Shown: positions 1-11,172, numbered from the stretch's first letter. The stretch: 64,000 bases of DNA from Arachnia propionica (GCF_037055325.1 NZ_CP146373.1:992001-1056000); one strand, 5' to 3'. Numbers and translations are program-made. The notes: generated from the letters alone by a model not told the origin.

Positions 1-905
1 AGATTGTGATACCCCGCGTAGTTCGGCCCCACTTCGTTGAACAGGTTGGGGTCCTGCCTCAGCCGGGCGAGCGCCACCTCGTGCTGAACTCCTCGTTCGT
101 CAATGGCTACGAGTTGTTTGTGCAGGTGGTCGAAGGAAGCACCCGCCGGTTTCAGCCAGTTCTGGAAAACAGTCACATAGCGGGCATAGCGATTGTTCTC
201 ATAGCTACGACGCAACGAATCGATCGTGAAAGCGATAAATTTTTCGTGCTCCTCAGGGGTCAGAGCACCGGAGCCGGCGAGCTGTGTGTCGTCAACCGCT
301 GCATCGATGAAGTGTCTTCTGGCGACGATCACGTCGTGGCCGCCGCCGAAGAAACCGGATGTCGCATCCAAAAGTTGTGCCTGCGTCATCGCGGCCACCT
401 GACTGGTGTCGCACCCAGAGGCCCGCAACTTCGTCTCGGTGACCCGCAACAGATGTTCCAGTCCCTCGCGGGATGCCAGATAGGCCCGTTGACGCCGGGC
501 CACGGACTCCGGAAGCTCAAAACCGTAGTTGGAGCGCCAGTAGTCGAAACTTAGGATCTCGAACAGGTTCGGAATACAACGAAATTCGGCCGTCGTGGTG
601 AACAATTTCTCGGCGGGAAGCTCCAGCAACGTTTCCCAGCCATCATCAGAGCGCACCACACGCGCCTTCTCCGGCGGGGTCTCCAGGTAGCGCTGTTCAC
701 AGAAGGCGCAGTACGTCCCTCGGGCTCCCTCATCGATAGGCCGGGGTGTGGAACCTTGGATGCCGAGAGGACGATTTCCCCGCCCCGGCACGGTCCACAC
801 CTCGGTTCCGGTGAGCGGTCCGATCTGTTTCACCGTTCCGTCGGCCATGGTGGACAGATACTCGGGTTGCCTGACGTAGGGCTGCATAACGACACCGTAG
901 ATCAT
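1..905 (-). CDS. GalT/HIT-like DUF4921 family protein (3' end missing)
   Basis: Open reading frame that runs off the left edge, so only about the first 300 residues are visible. The start is placed at ATG 905-903, preceded by a GGAGGGGA-type ribosome site. A zinc-type CxxC (C66, C69, in YCAFCEQRY) follows an N-terminal region of about 65 residues. Further on are IPNLFEILSFDYWRSNYGF and a FDHLHKQL stretch, which resembles the HxHxQ active site of galactose-1-phosphate uridylyltransferases. This combination is typical of the actinobacterial DUF4921 family, whose substrate is not established. It is divergent from zwf, with a 127-base gap holding both promoters. Confidence 0.7.
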   Translation of the reverse strand, partial: MIYGVVMQPYVRQPEYLSTMADGTVKQIGPLTGTEVWTVPGRGNRPLGIQGSTPRPIDEGARGTYCAFCEQRYLETPPEKARVVRSDDGWETLLELPAEKLFTTTAEFRCIPNLFEILSFDYWRSNYGFELPESVARRQRAYLASREGLEHLLRVTETKLRASGCDTSQVAAMTQAQLLDATSGFFGGGHDVIVARRHFIDAAVDDTQLAGSGALTPEEHEKFIAFTIDSLRRSYENNRYARYVTVFQNWLKPAGASFDHLHKQLVAIDERGVQHEVALARLRQDPNLFNEVGPNYAGYHN

Positions 906-1032
906 CGCCGGGCCCGGCTCCCCTCCACACCGGTTTTTCCACCTCACGAACAAACCAACGTAGGGCGGGTGGGGCAGCAATACTTCAGGCACCAGCCGTC
1001 TCAAGCTACCTCCCGGGGCGACGACAACCGGT

Positions 1033-2571
1033 ATGGTCGGAATCGTGACCAGCAGCAACCCGCTCCATGATCCCCGAGACCGGCGACTGCCAAAGATTGC
1101 AGGTCCCTGTGTACTGGTGCTCTTCGGCGTCACTGGCGACCTCTCCCGGAAGAAACTGATGCCGGCCGTCTATGACCTGGCGAATCGTGGCCTGCTGCCA
1201 CCCGGTTTCGGGTTGGTAGGTTTCGCACGACGTGATTGGGCCGACCAAGACTTTGCGAAGGTTGTTCACGACGCCGTCAAGGAGAACGCCCGAACCCGTT
1301 TCCGCGAGGAAGTCTGGGAGCAGCTACTGGAAGGCATCCGGTTCGTACCGGGCACGTTCGACTCCGATGAGGCCTTTCACCGGCTCCGCACCACTCTTGA
1401 AGAACTCGACCAAGCCCGCGGCACAGGCGGCAATCACGCCTTCTACCTGTCGATTCCGCCGTCGAACTTCGAGCAGGTGGTCTCCCAGCTCAAACGGAAC
1501 GCCATCACCTGTGATGACACAAGCACCTGGAACCGGGTCGTGATCGAGAAACCCTTCGGCCACGACCTGCGTTCGGCCCGCGAACTGAACAACGTCGTCA
1601 GCCAGCTCTTCTCCCCCCACGAGGTGTTCCGAATCGATCATTATCTGGGCAAGGAGACGGTTCAAAACATGCTCGCGATGCGTTTCGCCAACGAGCTGTT
1701 CGAGCCCTTCTGGAACCGCAACTACGTCTCCCACGTGGAGATCACCATGGCCGAGGACATCGGCATCGGTGGCCGTGCCGGATACTACGACGGCATCGGA
1801 GCAGCCCGCGACGTCATCCAGAATCATCTATTGCAACTGCTCGCCCTGACCGCCATGGAGGAGCCGACCAGTTTCGAGGCCTCACAACTGCGCACAGAGA
1901 AAACCAAGGTACTGGCGGCCGCCCAGGTTTCCCCCAACTATGCCGCTCACACGGCCCGCGGCCAGTACGCCGCCGGGTGGCAGGGTGGCCGCCTGGTTCG
2001 TGGCTACCTGGAAGAGGATGGCGTTTCCCCGGATTCCCACACCGAGACCTACGCGGCAATACGGGTTGACGTAGACAATCGCCGCTGGGCAGGAGTGCCT
2101 TTCTACCTGCGAGCCGCCAAACGCATGCCGAGACGGGTCACGGAGGTCGCCCTCGTGCTGAAACAGGCGCCTCACCTGCCCTTCCCGAAAACCGAAACTG
2201 CAGCTCTGGGACGGAATGCCCTAGTGATGCGTATTCAACCCGATGAGGGCGTCACCCTCCGTTTCGGCGCCAAAGTGCCGGGAACGCAGATGGAGATCCG
2301 TGACGTCTCCATGGACTTCGTCTACGGGGGTTCTTTCACCGAGACCTCTCCAGAGGCCTACGAGCGCCTGATTCTGGACGTGCTGCTGGGTGATCCTCCC
2401 CTGTTTCCGCAGCATGAAGAGGTGGAACTCGGCTGGAAGATCCTGGATCCGGTTCTCGACTACTGGGCTTCACTGCCAACCCAACCAGATCCCTACCCGG
2501 CGGGCACCTGGGGCCCTGCCAGCGCAGTCGAGATGCTGGCCCGTGACGGCAACGCCTGGCGTAGGCCGTAG
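1033..2571 (+). CDS. zwf: glucose-6-phosphate 1-dehydrogenase
   Basis: Catalyses NADP-dependent oxidation of glucose 6-phosphate to 6-phosphogluconolactone, the entry step of the oxidative pentose phosphate pathway. 512 residues, normal for the family. The N-terminal Rossmann motif is LFGVTGDLSRKKLMP and the substrate-binding signature is RIDHYLGKE near residue 205. It heads a zwf-opcA-pgl operon. ATG 1033 is used; GTG 1045 (MTSSNPLHD) is an alternative and neither has a strong ribosome site. Related actinobacteria often have tkt-tal directly upstream; here the upstream neighbour is the divergent DUF4921 gene. Confidence 0.97.
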   Translation: MVGIVTSSNPLHDPRDRRLPKIAGPCVLVLFGVTGDLSRKKLMPAVYDLANRGLLPPGFGLVGFARRDWADQDFAKVVHDAVKENARTRFREEVWEQLLEGIRFVPGTFDSDEAFHRLRTTLEELDQARGTGGNHAFYLSIPPSNFEQVVSQLKRNAITCDDTSTWNRVVIEKPFGHDLRSARELNNVVSQLFSPHEVFRIDHYLGKETVQNMLAMRFANELFEPFWNRNYVSHVEITMAEDIGIGGRAGYYDGIGAARDVIQNHLLQLLALTAMEEPTSFEASQLRTEKTKVLAAAQVSPNYAAHTARGQYAAGWQGGRLVRGYLEEDGVSPDSHTETYAAIRVDVDNRRWAGVPFYLRAAKRMPRRVTEVALVLKQAPHLPFPKTETAALGRNALVMRIQPDEGVTLRFGAKVPGTQMEIRDVSMDFVYGGSFTETSPEAYERLILDVLLGDPPLFPQHEEVELGWKILDPVLDYWASLPTQPDPYPAGTWGPASAVEMLARDGNAWRRP

Positions 2572-2582
2572 AGGAGGAAGCC

Positions 2583-3485
2583 GTGATCATCGAACTCAAC
2601 AACACCACAACCCAGGACATCACGTCCGCACTGATCAGAGCCCACCGGGAGGTCGGGCCGACCAGCGGAATGGTCCTGACACTGCTGGCGATCACCGATG
2701 ACGATCACCGTGATGAGGTACTCGAGGCTGCCCACGCCTCGGCGATGGCACACCCGTCGAGGGTCATCGTCATCTCCAAAGCCGGCGGGGAGACGGGCCT
2801 CCACGCGAAGATCCAGGTCGGCGAGGGGCTCCCAGGAGATCTGATCGCCCTCAAACTGCACGGCGAACTGGCGTTGCACGGCGACTCCGTCGTGCTGCCC
2901 CTGCTACTCCCCGACTCCCCCACGATCGTCTGGTGGCCCCACAACGCACCCGACGCCCCCGTTCAAGATCCGATCGGGCGACTTGCAACACGACGGATCA
3001 CCGACTCGATGGGAGCGCCAGATCCGCAACTGGCCCTGGCGATCCGTGCCCGCAACCTGGCTCCCGGCGACACGGACCTGTGCTGGACCCGCATCACACG
3101 TTGGCGCACGCTGCTGGCCGCCGCCCTAGACCAGTTCCCCCAACAGGTCACCTCCGCCCTGGTGCGTTCCACCCCTGACAACGCCTGCTCCACTCTTCTG
3201 GTTGCTTGGTTGGAGCAACAGCTGAAGGTCCCGGTCCTACACGAGGACAGCGACCAGCCTGGTATCTCGGAGGCGAGACTGACCACCGGCCAAGGCGACA
3301 TCATCATCAATCGGGGCCGTTCCGAGACCATCGCCCGTTACGCCGTGCCTGGCCAGCCGGAACGAAAGATCGCCTTGAAAAGGCGTCCTCTCACAGAACT
3401 ACTCATGGAGGAATTGCAGCGCATGGACCCCGACGACGTTTTCGAATCGGTGGTGAGTCGCATCGCCTCACAGGTGGGTGAGTGA
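2583..3485 (+). CDS. opcA: glucose-6-phosphate dehydrogenase assembly protein OpcA
   Basis: OpcA is the partner needed for full assembly or activity of glucose-6-phosphate dehydrogenase in actinobacteria and cyanobacteria. 300 residues, typical length, with the conserved PTIVWWPHNAP stretch around residue 115 and an RITDSM block after it. The GTG start at 2583 follows a strong GAGGAGGAAG ribosome site 11 bases after the zwf stop. The end overlaps the pgl start, so the three genes are probably translated from one message. Confidence 0.95.
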   Translation: MIIELNNTTTQDITSALIRAHREVGPTSGMVLTLLAITDDDHRDEVLEAAHASAMAHPSRVIVISKAGGETGLHAKIQVGEGLPGDLIALKLHGELALHGDSVVLPLLLPDSPTIVWWPHNAPDAPVQDPIGRLATRRITDSMGAPDPQLALAIRARNLAPGDTDLCWTRITRWRTLLAAALDQFPQQVTSALVRSTPDNACSTLLVAWLEQQLKVPVLHEDSDQPGISEARLTTGQGDIIINRGRSETIARYAVPGQPERKIALKRRPLTELLMEELQRMDPDDVFESVVSRIASQVGE

Positions 3486-4216
3486 TGTTCACCCGGGTCG
3501 TGCGCCTGACATCGGCGCAGCAGGTGGCCGATGTGGTCGCGCACCGATTCATGGCGCGGATCACGGAGCTGTTGGACGGTCATGACGATGTCCATGTCTG
3601 CCTGACCGGTGGAGGAACAGCCGATCTGGTCTACGAACGTTTCGCCGATCTGTCCGCCGAGGCGAAACTCGACTTGGGGCGCCTCCACCTGTGGTGGGGG
3701 GATGAACGTTTCGTGGCCGCCACGGACCCGGACAGGAACTCCCTCCAGGCCATCAGCCGGCTGGGCCGCACCTTGCCCATCCAGTCGGCACGAATTCACA
3801 TGATGGCGGCGCGCGACGGTCGCGCTGACCCACACGACAGCGCCTCCGAATACGCTGCCGAGTTGGGGGAAACCCGCTTCGATGTGACCTTCCTGGGGAT
3901 GGGCCCGGACGGTCATGTTGCCTCGATCTTCCCGGGACATCCAAGTTTCGACTCCACCTCCCGCAGCGTGATCGGGGTGACGGACTCCCCGAAGCCGCCC
4001 TCGGAGCGCATCTCGTTGACGATCCCGACCCTCAACCGCTCCGATGAGGTCTGGTTCATCGTCACGGGTACCGGCAAGGCCGATGCGCTGATCCGGACTT
4101 TCGACGGTGACGAGTCCCTGCCCGCCTCCCACGTCCACGGCCAGCAGGCCACGTACTGGTTCGTCGATGACGCAGCCGCCTCGAAGTTACCACCCCGTTA
4201 CGCCTGCCCTCTCTGA
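3482..4216 (+). CDS. pgl: 6-phosphogluconolactonase
   Basis: Hydrolyses 6-phosphogluconolactone to 6-phosphogluconate, the second step of the pathway started by zwf. 244 residues. Diagnostic motifs are LTGGGTADLVYE near residue 41, WWGDERFV near residue 72 and GMGPDGHVASIFPG near residue 140. The start is GTG 3482 or ATG 3485, overlapping the opcA stop codon, so translation is coupled. Its last 19 bases overlap the convergent GNAT gene. Confidence 0.95.
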   Translation: MMFTRVVRLTSAQQVADVVAHRFMARITELLDGHDDVHVCLTGGGTADLVYERFADLSAEAKLDLGRLHLWWGDERFVAATDPDRNSLQAISRLGRTLPIQSARIHMMAARDGRADPHDSASEYAAELGETRFDVTFLGMGPDGHVASIFPGHPSFDSTSRSVIGVTDSPKPPSERISLTIPTLNRSDEVWFIVTGTGKADALIRTFDGDESLPASHVHGQQATYWFVDDAAASKLPPRYACPL

Positions 4217-5301
4217 GCAGCAGATTCCACGGGTTCCCTGACGGCCTGGAACATCCCAAGCGCGGCGCACCGGCGAAACCCGAGCATCTCGTTGACGGCG
4301 AGCATGTGATGGTTCTCGGCTGCATTGAAGGTGTGGACCGCCGGGGCTTGGGGCAAGGCCGCGTGAGCCGCTTCCAGATTGGCCGCCTTGACCAACGTTC
4401 CCAGCCGGTGGCCGCGATGCTCAGGCAGCACGATGGTGTCCCACTGGTGGATCATGGCGTCGGGCCACTCACGTGATGCGGACAGCTCATTCAACGCCAC
4501 AACCTTTCCTGTCGGTTCGTGCACCACGATCCCGAGGAAAAGCCGGTTCGTCGAGCTGAATCGCGCATACTCTGCGTGCACGCGGTCCGCATCCCAGGAG
4601 GTTTCGGGAATGATCAGCCCACCGGATGGCGCATCGGTGCTCATGCTTTGTTTCAGCACTGCTACACCGGTCGCCCACCGCGGGGGTACCTCGCCCTCCA
4701 AGCAGCACACCTCGTAGTCCGGCCCGGCAACGGCCCTGGCCGTAACGAGAACATCGCTCAGCGAGACGACCGGGGCGGCGAAGTTGTACCGGGAATACCA
4801 CATCACCTGCCCCAGGACGAAGCCGTAACGCAGCGCGAAACGCGCCCGCGGGCTGGAGGCCAACAGCGCTCCCTCACCAACAGGACTGGGCAATGTTTCA
4901 TCGTCCGGGCCCGGCACCGGGGTGGGAACCTCGAGGTTGACGTAGCGGATTCCGGGTTCCAAGGCTGAGTGCACCACCTCCGCGAGCGCCTGCCCGATTC
5001 CTTGCCGCCTGCACCCGGGCGTGACGTAGATGTGCGCCATCGCACCCTCGGGCTCGTCCACGAAATTCACCACCAGCCTGGCGAAACCTACAGGCCGGTT
5101 TTCGAACCAAACCAGCCAGCGGCGCACCCGCCTCTCGGTGAGAGCGGCATGCGCGGCTTTTAGGTCGACCTCCGGAGTGTTCTGGGGCCCTTGGGGGCCG
5201 AGCACCTCGACGCTGTCATCGGTGTTCATGCGACAGTAGGCAGCCCATTCCTCATTCACAATCCCAGGAAGTGCGAATTCGCGGATCTCCAAACCAGTCA
5301 C
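4198..5301 (-). CDS. GNAT family N-acetyltransferase with two GNAT domains
   Basis: 367 residues with two GNAT folds. The N-terminal one (about 1-180) has the acetyl-CoA pyrophosphate loop CRRQGIGQALAEV. The C-terminal one (about 200-350) has EHRGHRLGTLVKAANL followed by NAAENHHMLAVNEMLGFR. Tandem GNAT proteins of this size are common in actinobacteria; mycothiol synthase is one, but nothing here singles out that substrate, so the acetyl acceptor is unknown. It is convergent with and slightly overlaps pgl. Confidence 0.85.
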   Translation of the reverse strand: MTGLEIREFALPGIVNEEWAAYCRMNTDDSVEVLGPQGPQNTPEVDLKAAHAALTERRVRRWLVWFENRPVGFARLVVNFVDEPEGAMAHIYVTPGCRRQGIGQALAEVVHSALEPGIRYVNLEVPTPVPGPDDETLPSPVGEGALLASSPRARFALRYGFVLGQVMWYSRYNFAAPVVSLSDVLVTARAVAGPDYEVCCLEGEVPPRWATGVAVLKQSMSTDAPSGGLIIPETSWDADRVHAEYARFSSTNRLFLGIVVHEPTGKVVALNELSASREWPDAMIHQWDTIVLPEHRGHRLGTLVKAANLEAAHAALPQAPAVHTFNAAENHHMLAVNEMLGFRRCAALGMFQAVREPVESAAQRGQA

Positions 5302-5454
5302 TGCGTCACCTTAGCGTCCGGTTTGAACAGCGTTTCCGGTAGCTTTAATCCATGGAGAGGATTGCACGACCGGAACGAGCGGCCACGGGCTGCAAGGCGC
5401 ATCCGAGGTCTAATGGGCTGCGATCCACCTTCGGAAGAGGAACCGGGAGTCACT

Positions 5455-5919
5455 ATGACTGATTTCCTAACCTGGGCCGGCCAGAACCCGTGGGCCGCCT
5501 GGGGCGTGCTGGCGCTGCTGCTGGCAGCAGCCGAGTTGCTCACCATGGACCTGACATTGCTGATGCTCGCGGCCGGCGCTCTTGCCGGCGGGGCGGTTGC
5601 GCTGCTGCTCCCTCACCTACTGTGGCTCCAGGTGATCGTTGGTCTGACCACCGCGGTGGCCACTCTCTTCCTGCTGCGCCCCACGCTCTTGGAGAAAACT
5701 CGTCGAGCTCCGGGATACCGCTCCCGCCTCGATGACCTCATCGGCTCGCTCGGAGATGTGACCACCCAGATCACCGCGAATTCGGGTGAGGTCAAGGTGG
5801 ATGGCCAGATCTGGCAGGCCCGCAGCTACGATGACACCGTTACGATCGAGACCGGGGAGAGAATCGAGGTTTACAAACTCGACGGAATCACTTTGATCGT
5901 CTACCCCATCGCCCACTGA
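5455..5919 (+). CDS. NfeD-like membrane protein
   Basis: 154 residues: two or three transmembrane helices (about residues 13-75) followed by a soluble OB-fold-like tail (about 95-150) typical of short NfeD proteins. It lies 22 bases before an SPFH/band-7 gene, the usual NfeD partner, with which it is thought to organise membrane microdomains. The start is ATG 5455 (MTDFLTWAGQ); a longer frame upstream lacks conserved features. Confidence 0.88.
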   Translation: MTDFLTWAGQNPWAAWGVLALLLAAAELLTMDLTLLMLAAGALAGGAVALLLPHLLWLQVIVGLTTAVATLFLLRPTLLEKTRRAPGYRSRLDDLIGSLGDVTTQITANSGEVKVDGQIWQARSYDDTVTIETGERIEVYKLDGITLIVYPIAH

Positions 5920-5941
5920 CCAGAAACCGCAAGGAGCGACA

Positions 5942-7105
5942 TTGCCTGTACCCACCATCCTTCTCATTGCTCTTGTCGTCGTCGTGGTCATGCTGCTGGC
6001 CGCGACCTTGAAAATCATCCGTCAACAGCAGGTGGCCATAGTCGAACGGCTCGGCAAGTTCCGCAAGGTACTCGATCCTGGACCGCATCTGGTGGTTCCG
6101 TTCCTCGACCAGATCCGATACGCCCTCGACATGCGCGAGGAGGTGGTGCCGTTCCCACCCCAGGGCGTCATCACCGAAGACAACCTCATCGTCTCGATCG
6201 ACTCGGTGATCTACTTCCAGATCGTCGATCCAGTCCGGGCCGCCTACGAGGCGCAGAACTACCGTGCCGCCATCGAACAACTGACCATGACCACCCTGCG
6301 CAACATCATCGGTGGCATGGACCTGGAGGCCACCCTCACATCGCGCGAGGAGATCAACAAGCGCCTGCGTGCGGTACTGGACGAGGCAACCGGCAAATGG
6401 GGAATCAAGGTCAACCGGGTCGAGCTGCGCACCATCGAGCCGCCGCCGACCATCCGCGACGCCATGGAGAAGGGCGCCCGAGCAGAACGCGACAAGCGGG
6501 CCTCGATCCTGCTGGCCGAAGGACAGCGCCAATCCCAGATCCTTTCTGCTGGCGGCGACCGGGAGGCAGCGATTCTCCGCGCCCAAGGTGATCGCGAGGC
6601 CGCTGTCCTCCGCGCCCAGGCCGACCGGCAGGCACAGATGTTGCGTGCCGAGGGTGAGGCCCAGGCCATCACCACGGTTTTCAGCGCCATCCACGCCGCA
6701 GAACCGGACCAGGCACTGCTCGCCTACCAGTACATGCAGATGCTGCCGCGCCTAGCCAGTGGCGACTCGAACAAGATGTGGATCGTTCCCAGCGAACTCA
6801 GCGACGCCTTGAAGGGCTTGGGGCAAGTGGCGAACTCAACCGATGTGCGGGATTACGTCTCGCGGGCGTCCCAGCATTTTTCCGCGCCAAAGCCGGTCGA
6901 TGTGCACGCCGAAATAGCAGAACAGGCCCGGAAGGACCATGAAAAGAGCAGCGCCACGGTGGAACAAGCCATAGCCGACGCCCAAGCGATGGAGGGCAGC
7001 GGCACCCGCAGGCCAGGGCAGCCCTCCCCTCAACCACAACATCAAAACCCCGATTCCCCGGGAGCTTGGGGGCCGCGCCCCGGCACCCCGTACGATGCGC
7101 AGTAA
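5942..7105 (+). CDS. SPFH/band 7 domain membrane protein (stomatin/QmcA-like)
   Basis: 387 residues. An N-terminal transmembrane helix (about 5-22) is followed by a band-7 domain (about 25-190) with the conserved VERLGKFRKVLDPGPH and GMDLEATLTSREEINK. A long Ala/Glu/Arg coiled coil (about 185-245) contains a repeated GDREAAILRAQ unit, and the C-terminus is Pro/Gln rich. The start is TTG 5942 after AAGGAG. With the NfeD gene upstream it forms the standard two-gene module. A perfect palindrome downstream probably ends transcription. Confidence 0.92.
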   Translation: MPVPTILLIALVVVVVMLLAATLKIIRQQQVAIVERLGKFRKVLDPGPHLVVPFLDQIRYALDMREEVVPFPPQGVITEDNLIVSIDSVIYFQIVDPVRAAYEAQNYRAAIEQLTMTTLRNIIGGMDLEATLTSREEINKRLRAVLDEATGKWGIKVNRVELRTIEPPPTIRDAMEKGARAERDKRASILLAEGQRQSQILSAGGDREAAILRAQGDREAAVLRAQADRQAQMLRAEGEAQAITTVFSAIHAAEPDQALLAYQYMQMLPRLASGDSNKMWIVPSELSDALKGLGQVANSTDVRDYVSRASQHFSAPKPVDVHAEIAEQARKDHEKSSATVEQAIADAQAMEGSGTRRPGQPSPQPQHQNPDSPGAWGPRPGTPYDAQ

Positions 7106-7123
7106 CACAGCCGCGCACCAGAA

Positions 7124-7165
7124 GAGTGAATCCCCGCCCAGCCATGGCTGGGCGGGGATTCACTC
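7124..7165. terminator. bidirectional rho-independent-type terminator
   Basis: A 42-bp perfect palindrome with 21-bp arms starting GAGTGAATCCCCGCCCAG, between the converging band-7 and rbpA genes. No long T tract follows on either side, as is common in actinobacteria. Confidence 0.8.
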
Positions 7166-7186
7166 ACACTGAAGTCTTTCGCCTCA

Positions 7187-7543
7187 TTAGTAGAGGATTT
7201 CGCCAGCTGCCCGGCGAGCCCTCAGCGAGGACACCGCTTCCTCCAGGATCTGCGCCGCCTCCTCATCGGTGCGACGTTCCTTCACATAGGCGAGATGGGT
7301 CTTGTACGGGGTGATCTTTGGCGGAGGCGGAGGATTCTCCGCGTCGGTGTTGGCGGGCAGTCCGCAACGGGGACAATCCCAGGACTCAGGAATCACCGCG
7401 TCGGCGGCGAATGCGGGGCGGGTCTCATGCCCGCTCGCGCAGTAGTAGGAGACGTGAAGCCTCGGGGCGGCATCACCCCTTTCGGCCTCACCCATTGGTC
7501 CGGCTCCGACTCGGCTACCCCGGATGGCGTTGCCACCTGCCAC
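7187..7543 (-). CDS. rbpA: RNA polymerase-binding protein RbpA
   Basis: Actinobacterial transcription factor that binds RNA polymerase and group 1/2 sigma factors and stabilises the open promoter complex. 118 residues, usual size. The core is YYCASGHETRPAFA, WDCPRCG (zinc-like Cys pair) and the sigma-interacting tail KTHLAYVKERRTDEE. The gene is a lineage marker for actinobacteria. It ends at the shared terminator and lies downstream of secG on the same strand. Confidence 0.96.
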   Translation of the reverse strand: MAGGNAIRGSRVGAGPMGEAERGDAAPRLHVSYYCASGHETRPAFAADAVIPESWDCPRCGLPANTDAENPPPPPKITPYKTHLAYVKERRTDEEAAQILEEAVSSLRARRAAGEILY

Positions 7544-7576
7544 AACTACTCCTCAAGGCTCGAAAACATTCTCTTG

Positions 7577-7873
7577 TCAGACTTCGATGCGGTAGAGCAC
7601 CAGCAGACCGATGATCGTCAACACCCAGATCAGCGTCAGCACAAGGGTGATGCGGTCCAATCGCCGCTCAGCAGTGGACACACCGCCCATAGAAGTGGAC
7701 ATGCCGCCACCAAACAGGTCGGACATGCCGCCACCACGGCCCTTATGGAGGAGCACTGACAGAGCCAGCAACGCACTCAAAATAATCAGGATGACCGACA
7801 GGGTGGCTATGGGCCAGCTGACGAGGGGGACAATCACGCGCAGTAGTTTAACCGAGGGAATCAAATCCACCAC
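7577..7873 (-). CDS. secG: preprotein translocase subunit SecG
   Basis: Small membrane subunit of the SecYEG channel. Two transmembrane helices (about residues 19-41 and 75-95) flank a glycine-rich loop (HKGRGGGMSDLFGGG). Its place after tpiA in a gap-pgk-tpiA-secG run is standard in actinobacteria. The start is uncertain: a GTG at 7837 gives a more typical 86-residue protein, and a TAAACT -10-like box lies seven bases before it, so that start could be leaderless. Confidence 0.9.
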   Translation of the reverse strand: MVDLIPSVKLLRVIVPLVSWPIATLSVILIILSALLALSVLLHKGRGGGMSDLFGGGMSTSMGGVSTAERRLDRITLVLTLIWVLTIIGLLVLYRIEV

Positions 7874-7910
7874 ATCGCGGGTGTTTCACGACGTTTCATC
7901 CGATGGCTCA

Positions 7911-7953
7911 GCAATGGGGTTGTCACCGGCAAACCCGGTGACAACCCCATTGC
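7911..7953 (-). terminator. terminator after tpiA
   Basis: Hairpin with 19-bp perfect arms (GCAATGGGGTTGTCACCGG and its complement) and a CAAAC loop, just past the tpiA stop. It separates the glycolytic genes from secG. Confidence 0.8.
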
Positions 7954-7965
7954 ACGGAGCAGTTC

Positions 7966-8739
7966 TCAAGCGAACAGAACGATCGAGGCAAACTCCTCGG
8001 CCTTCAGGCTGGCTCCTCCTACCAGGGCGCCATCGACATCCGGCTGGGCCATGATCTCGGCCACGTTGGAAGCCTTCACAGACCCCCCGTACTGGATCCG
8101 GACCGAATCCGCAGTGGTGCGGTCATACAACCTCGCGACCTCTTCACGGATCGCCCCACAGACCTCCTGCGCATCCTCCGGAGTGGCAACCTCACCCGTG
8201 CCGATGGCCCACACCGGCTCGTAGGCGATGACAAGCGAGGCCACCTTCTCGGCAGGGATCTCCTTCAGGCAACCACGAACCTGCTCGAGAGTGTACGCGA
8301 CCTGGCGCCCCTCCTTACGAACGTCCAGGCCCTCGCCGCAGCAGATGATCGGGACCATGTCAGCCGCCAGGATTTTCAGAGCCTTGGCGTTGATCAGGGC
8401 ATCGGTTTCACCGTGGTATTCGCGCCGCTCCGAGTGCCCGACCACCACGTAGCGAACACCCAGCTTCGCCAGCATTCCGGCACTGATCTCGCCCGTGTAG
8501 GCACCCGAATCATGCTCGGAAACATTCTGTGCCCCGAGTTGAAGCGGGAACCGGTCCCCCTCGATGAGGGTCTGTACAGTGCGCAGGTCCGTGAATGGTG
8601 GAATGACCACACATTCGACGGAGCTACCGTCGTACTCCTTGTCGGCCAAGGTCCAGGCCAGTTTCTGGACGAGCCCCGTCGCCTCGACGTGGTTCAGGTT
8701 CATCTTCCAGTTTCCGGCCATGATCGGTTTGCGTGCCAT
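7966..8739 (-). CDS. tpiA: triosephosphate isomerase
   Basis: Interconverts dihydroxyacetone phosphate and glyceraldehyde 3-phosphate. 257 residues. Active-site elements visible: N and K in GNWKMN near residue 10, the catalytic His in [13 protein letters not shown] near residue 100, and the catalytic Glu in [11 protein letters not shown] near residue 170. The phosphate-binding YGGSVKASN is near the C-terminus. It directly follows pgk on the same strand (one-base gap), so the two are co-transcribed. Confidence 0.98.
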   Translation of the reverse strand: MARKPIMAGNWKMNLNHVEATGLVQKLAWTLADKEYDGSSVECVVIPPFTDLRTVQTLIEGDRFPLQLGAQNVSEHDSGAYTGEISAGMLAKLGVRYVVVGHSERREYHGETDALINAKALKILAADMVPIICCGEGLDVRKEGRQVAYTLEQVRGCLKEIPAEKVASLVIAYEPVWAIGTGEVATPEDAQEVCGAIREEVARLYDRTTADSVRIQYGGSVKASNVAEIMAQPDVDGALVGGASLKAEEFASIVLFA

Positions 8740-8740
8740 G

Positions 8741-9952
8741 TCAGTTGCCTTCCTTCAGAACAGCGATACCAGGAAGGACCTTGCCCTCCATCAGCTCCAA
8801 CGATGCGCCACCACCGGTGGAGATGTGCCCGAACGCATCCTCCGGGAACCCGAGAGCCCGCACCGCCGAGGCCGAGTCACCGCCACCCACAACGCTGACG
8901 CCGTCGACCTCAGTGAGGGCCTGAGCGACCGTTCGGGTACCGGATTCCAAGCCGGGAATCTCGAACACTCCCATGGGTCCGTTCCAGAAAACCGACCTGG
9001 CCTGGCGGATCGCGTCACCAAACAACTTCTCGGTGGCGGGCCCGATGTCAAGACCCATCTTGTCGGCGGGGATGGCGTCGGTGGGGACCACATCCACCTG
9101 ACCGACGGTGCACGTGCCGAAATCGACCTCGGATGCGACGCGCACGTCGACAGGAAGCAGGATGCGCTTGCCTGCTGCCTCGGCAGCCTTCAGGTAACCG
9201 GTGCAGGCCTCGATGGACGCGTCGTCAACCAGCGACTTCCCAACCCCCAGCCCTTGAGCCTTGAGGAAGGTGAAGGCCATACCACCGCCGATGACAAGGG
9301 TGTCAGCCACCTTGAGGAGGTTGTCGATGACGGCCAGCTTGTCAGCCACCTTCGCGCCACCGAGCACCACGACAAATGGACGTTTCGGAGCCTCGGTGAG
9401 GCCCTCCAAGACGTCAATCTCCGCCTTCACGAGCGAACCGGCAGCCGACGGCAGCAACGTCGCGATGTCGTAGACGGAGGCCTCCTTACGGTGCACCACG
9501 CCGAAACCGTTCGAAACGAAGAAATCCCCGAAGGCAGCGTATTTCTCAGCCAGCTCCTTACGGACGATCTCGTCCTTGGATTTCTCCCCGGCCTCGAAAC
9601 GGACGTTCTCCAGGAGGGCTACCTCACCGTCCCCGAGGGAATCGACGGTAGCCTTCGCCGACGGACCCACCACGTCGGTGGCGAATCTCACCCGGGCGCC
9701 AAGTAGTTCGCCGAGACGAACCGCAACAGGGGCGAGGGAGAACTTGGGATCGGGTTCGCCCTTAGGACGCCCGAGATGTGCCAGGATGACGATCCGGGCC
9801 CCCGCTTCGCGCAGTTCATTCAAGGTGGGCAGGGCAGCGCGGATTCGACCATCATCGGTGATGTTCTTGTCACCGTCCAGAGGCACGTTGAAATCGCAGC
9901 GAACAACCACACGCTTACCGGCGAGGTCTCCGAGCTGGGAGACAGATTTCAT
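8741..9952 (-). CDS. pgk: phosphoglycerate kinase
   Basis: ATP-forming step of glycolysis from 1,3-bisphosphoglycerate. 403 residues from ATG 9952 ([10 protein letters not shown]) after an AAAGGA ribosome site. The N-domain substrate motif is [26 protein letters not shown] and the nucleotide-binding GGGDSASAV near the C-terminus are also present. It sits between gap and tpiA in the canonical order. Confidence 0.98.
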   Translation of the reverse strand: MKSVSQLGDLAGKRVVVRCDFNVPLDGDKNITDDGRIRAALPTLNELREAGARIVILAHLGRPKGEPDPKFSLAPVAVRLGELLGARVRFATDVVGPSAKATVDSLGDGEVALLENVRFEAGEKSKDEIVRKELAEKYAAFGDFFVSNGFGVVHRKEASVYDIATLLPSAAGSLVKAEIDVLEGLTEAPKRPFVVVLGGAKVADKLAVIDNLLKVADTLVIGGGMAFTFLKAQGLGVGKSLVDDASIEACTGYLKAAEAAGKRILLPVDVRVASEVDFGTCTVGQVDVVPTDAIPADKMGLDIGPATEKLFGDAIRQARSVFWNGPMGVFEIPGLESGTRTVAQALTEVDGVSVVGGGDSASAVRALGFPEDAFGHISTGGGASLELMEGKVLPGIAVLKEGN

Positions 9953-10033
9953 TGAAGGTCCTTTCGGGTGGGGACGCGCCGGCCCCGCCAGCACGAGTGC
10001 AGACGGGGCCGAAGCGTCACTTCTTGAGTGAGA

Positions 10034-11119
<1,086 letters not shown>

Positions 11120-11172
11120 TCAAACCCAAACCCAGAAGGGTTCGGCACAGGTGAAAGTCGAACGTCCCCCAA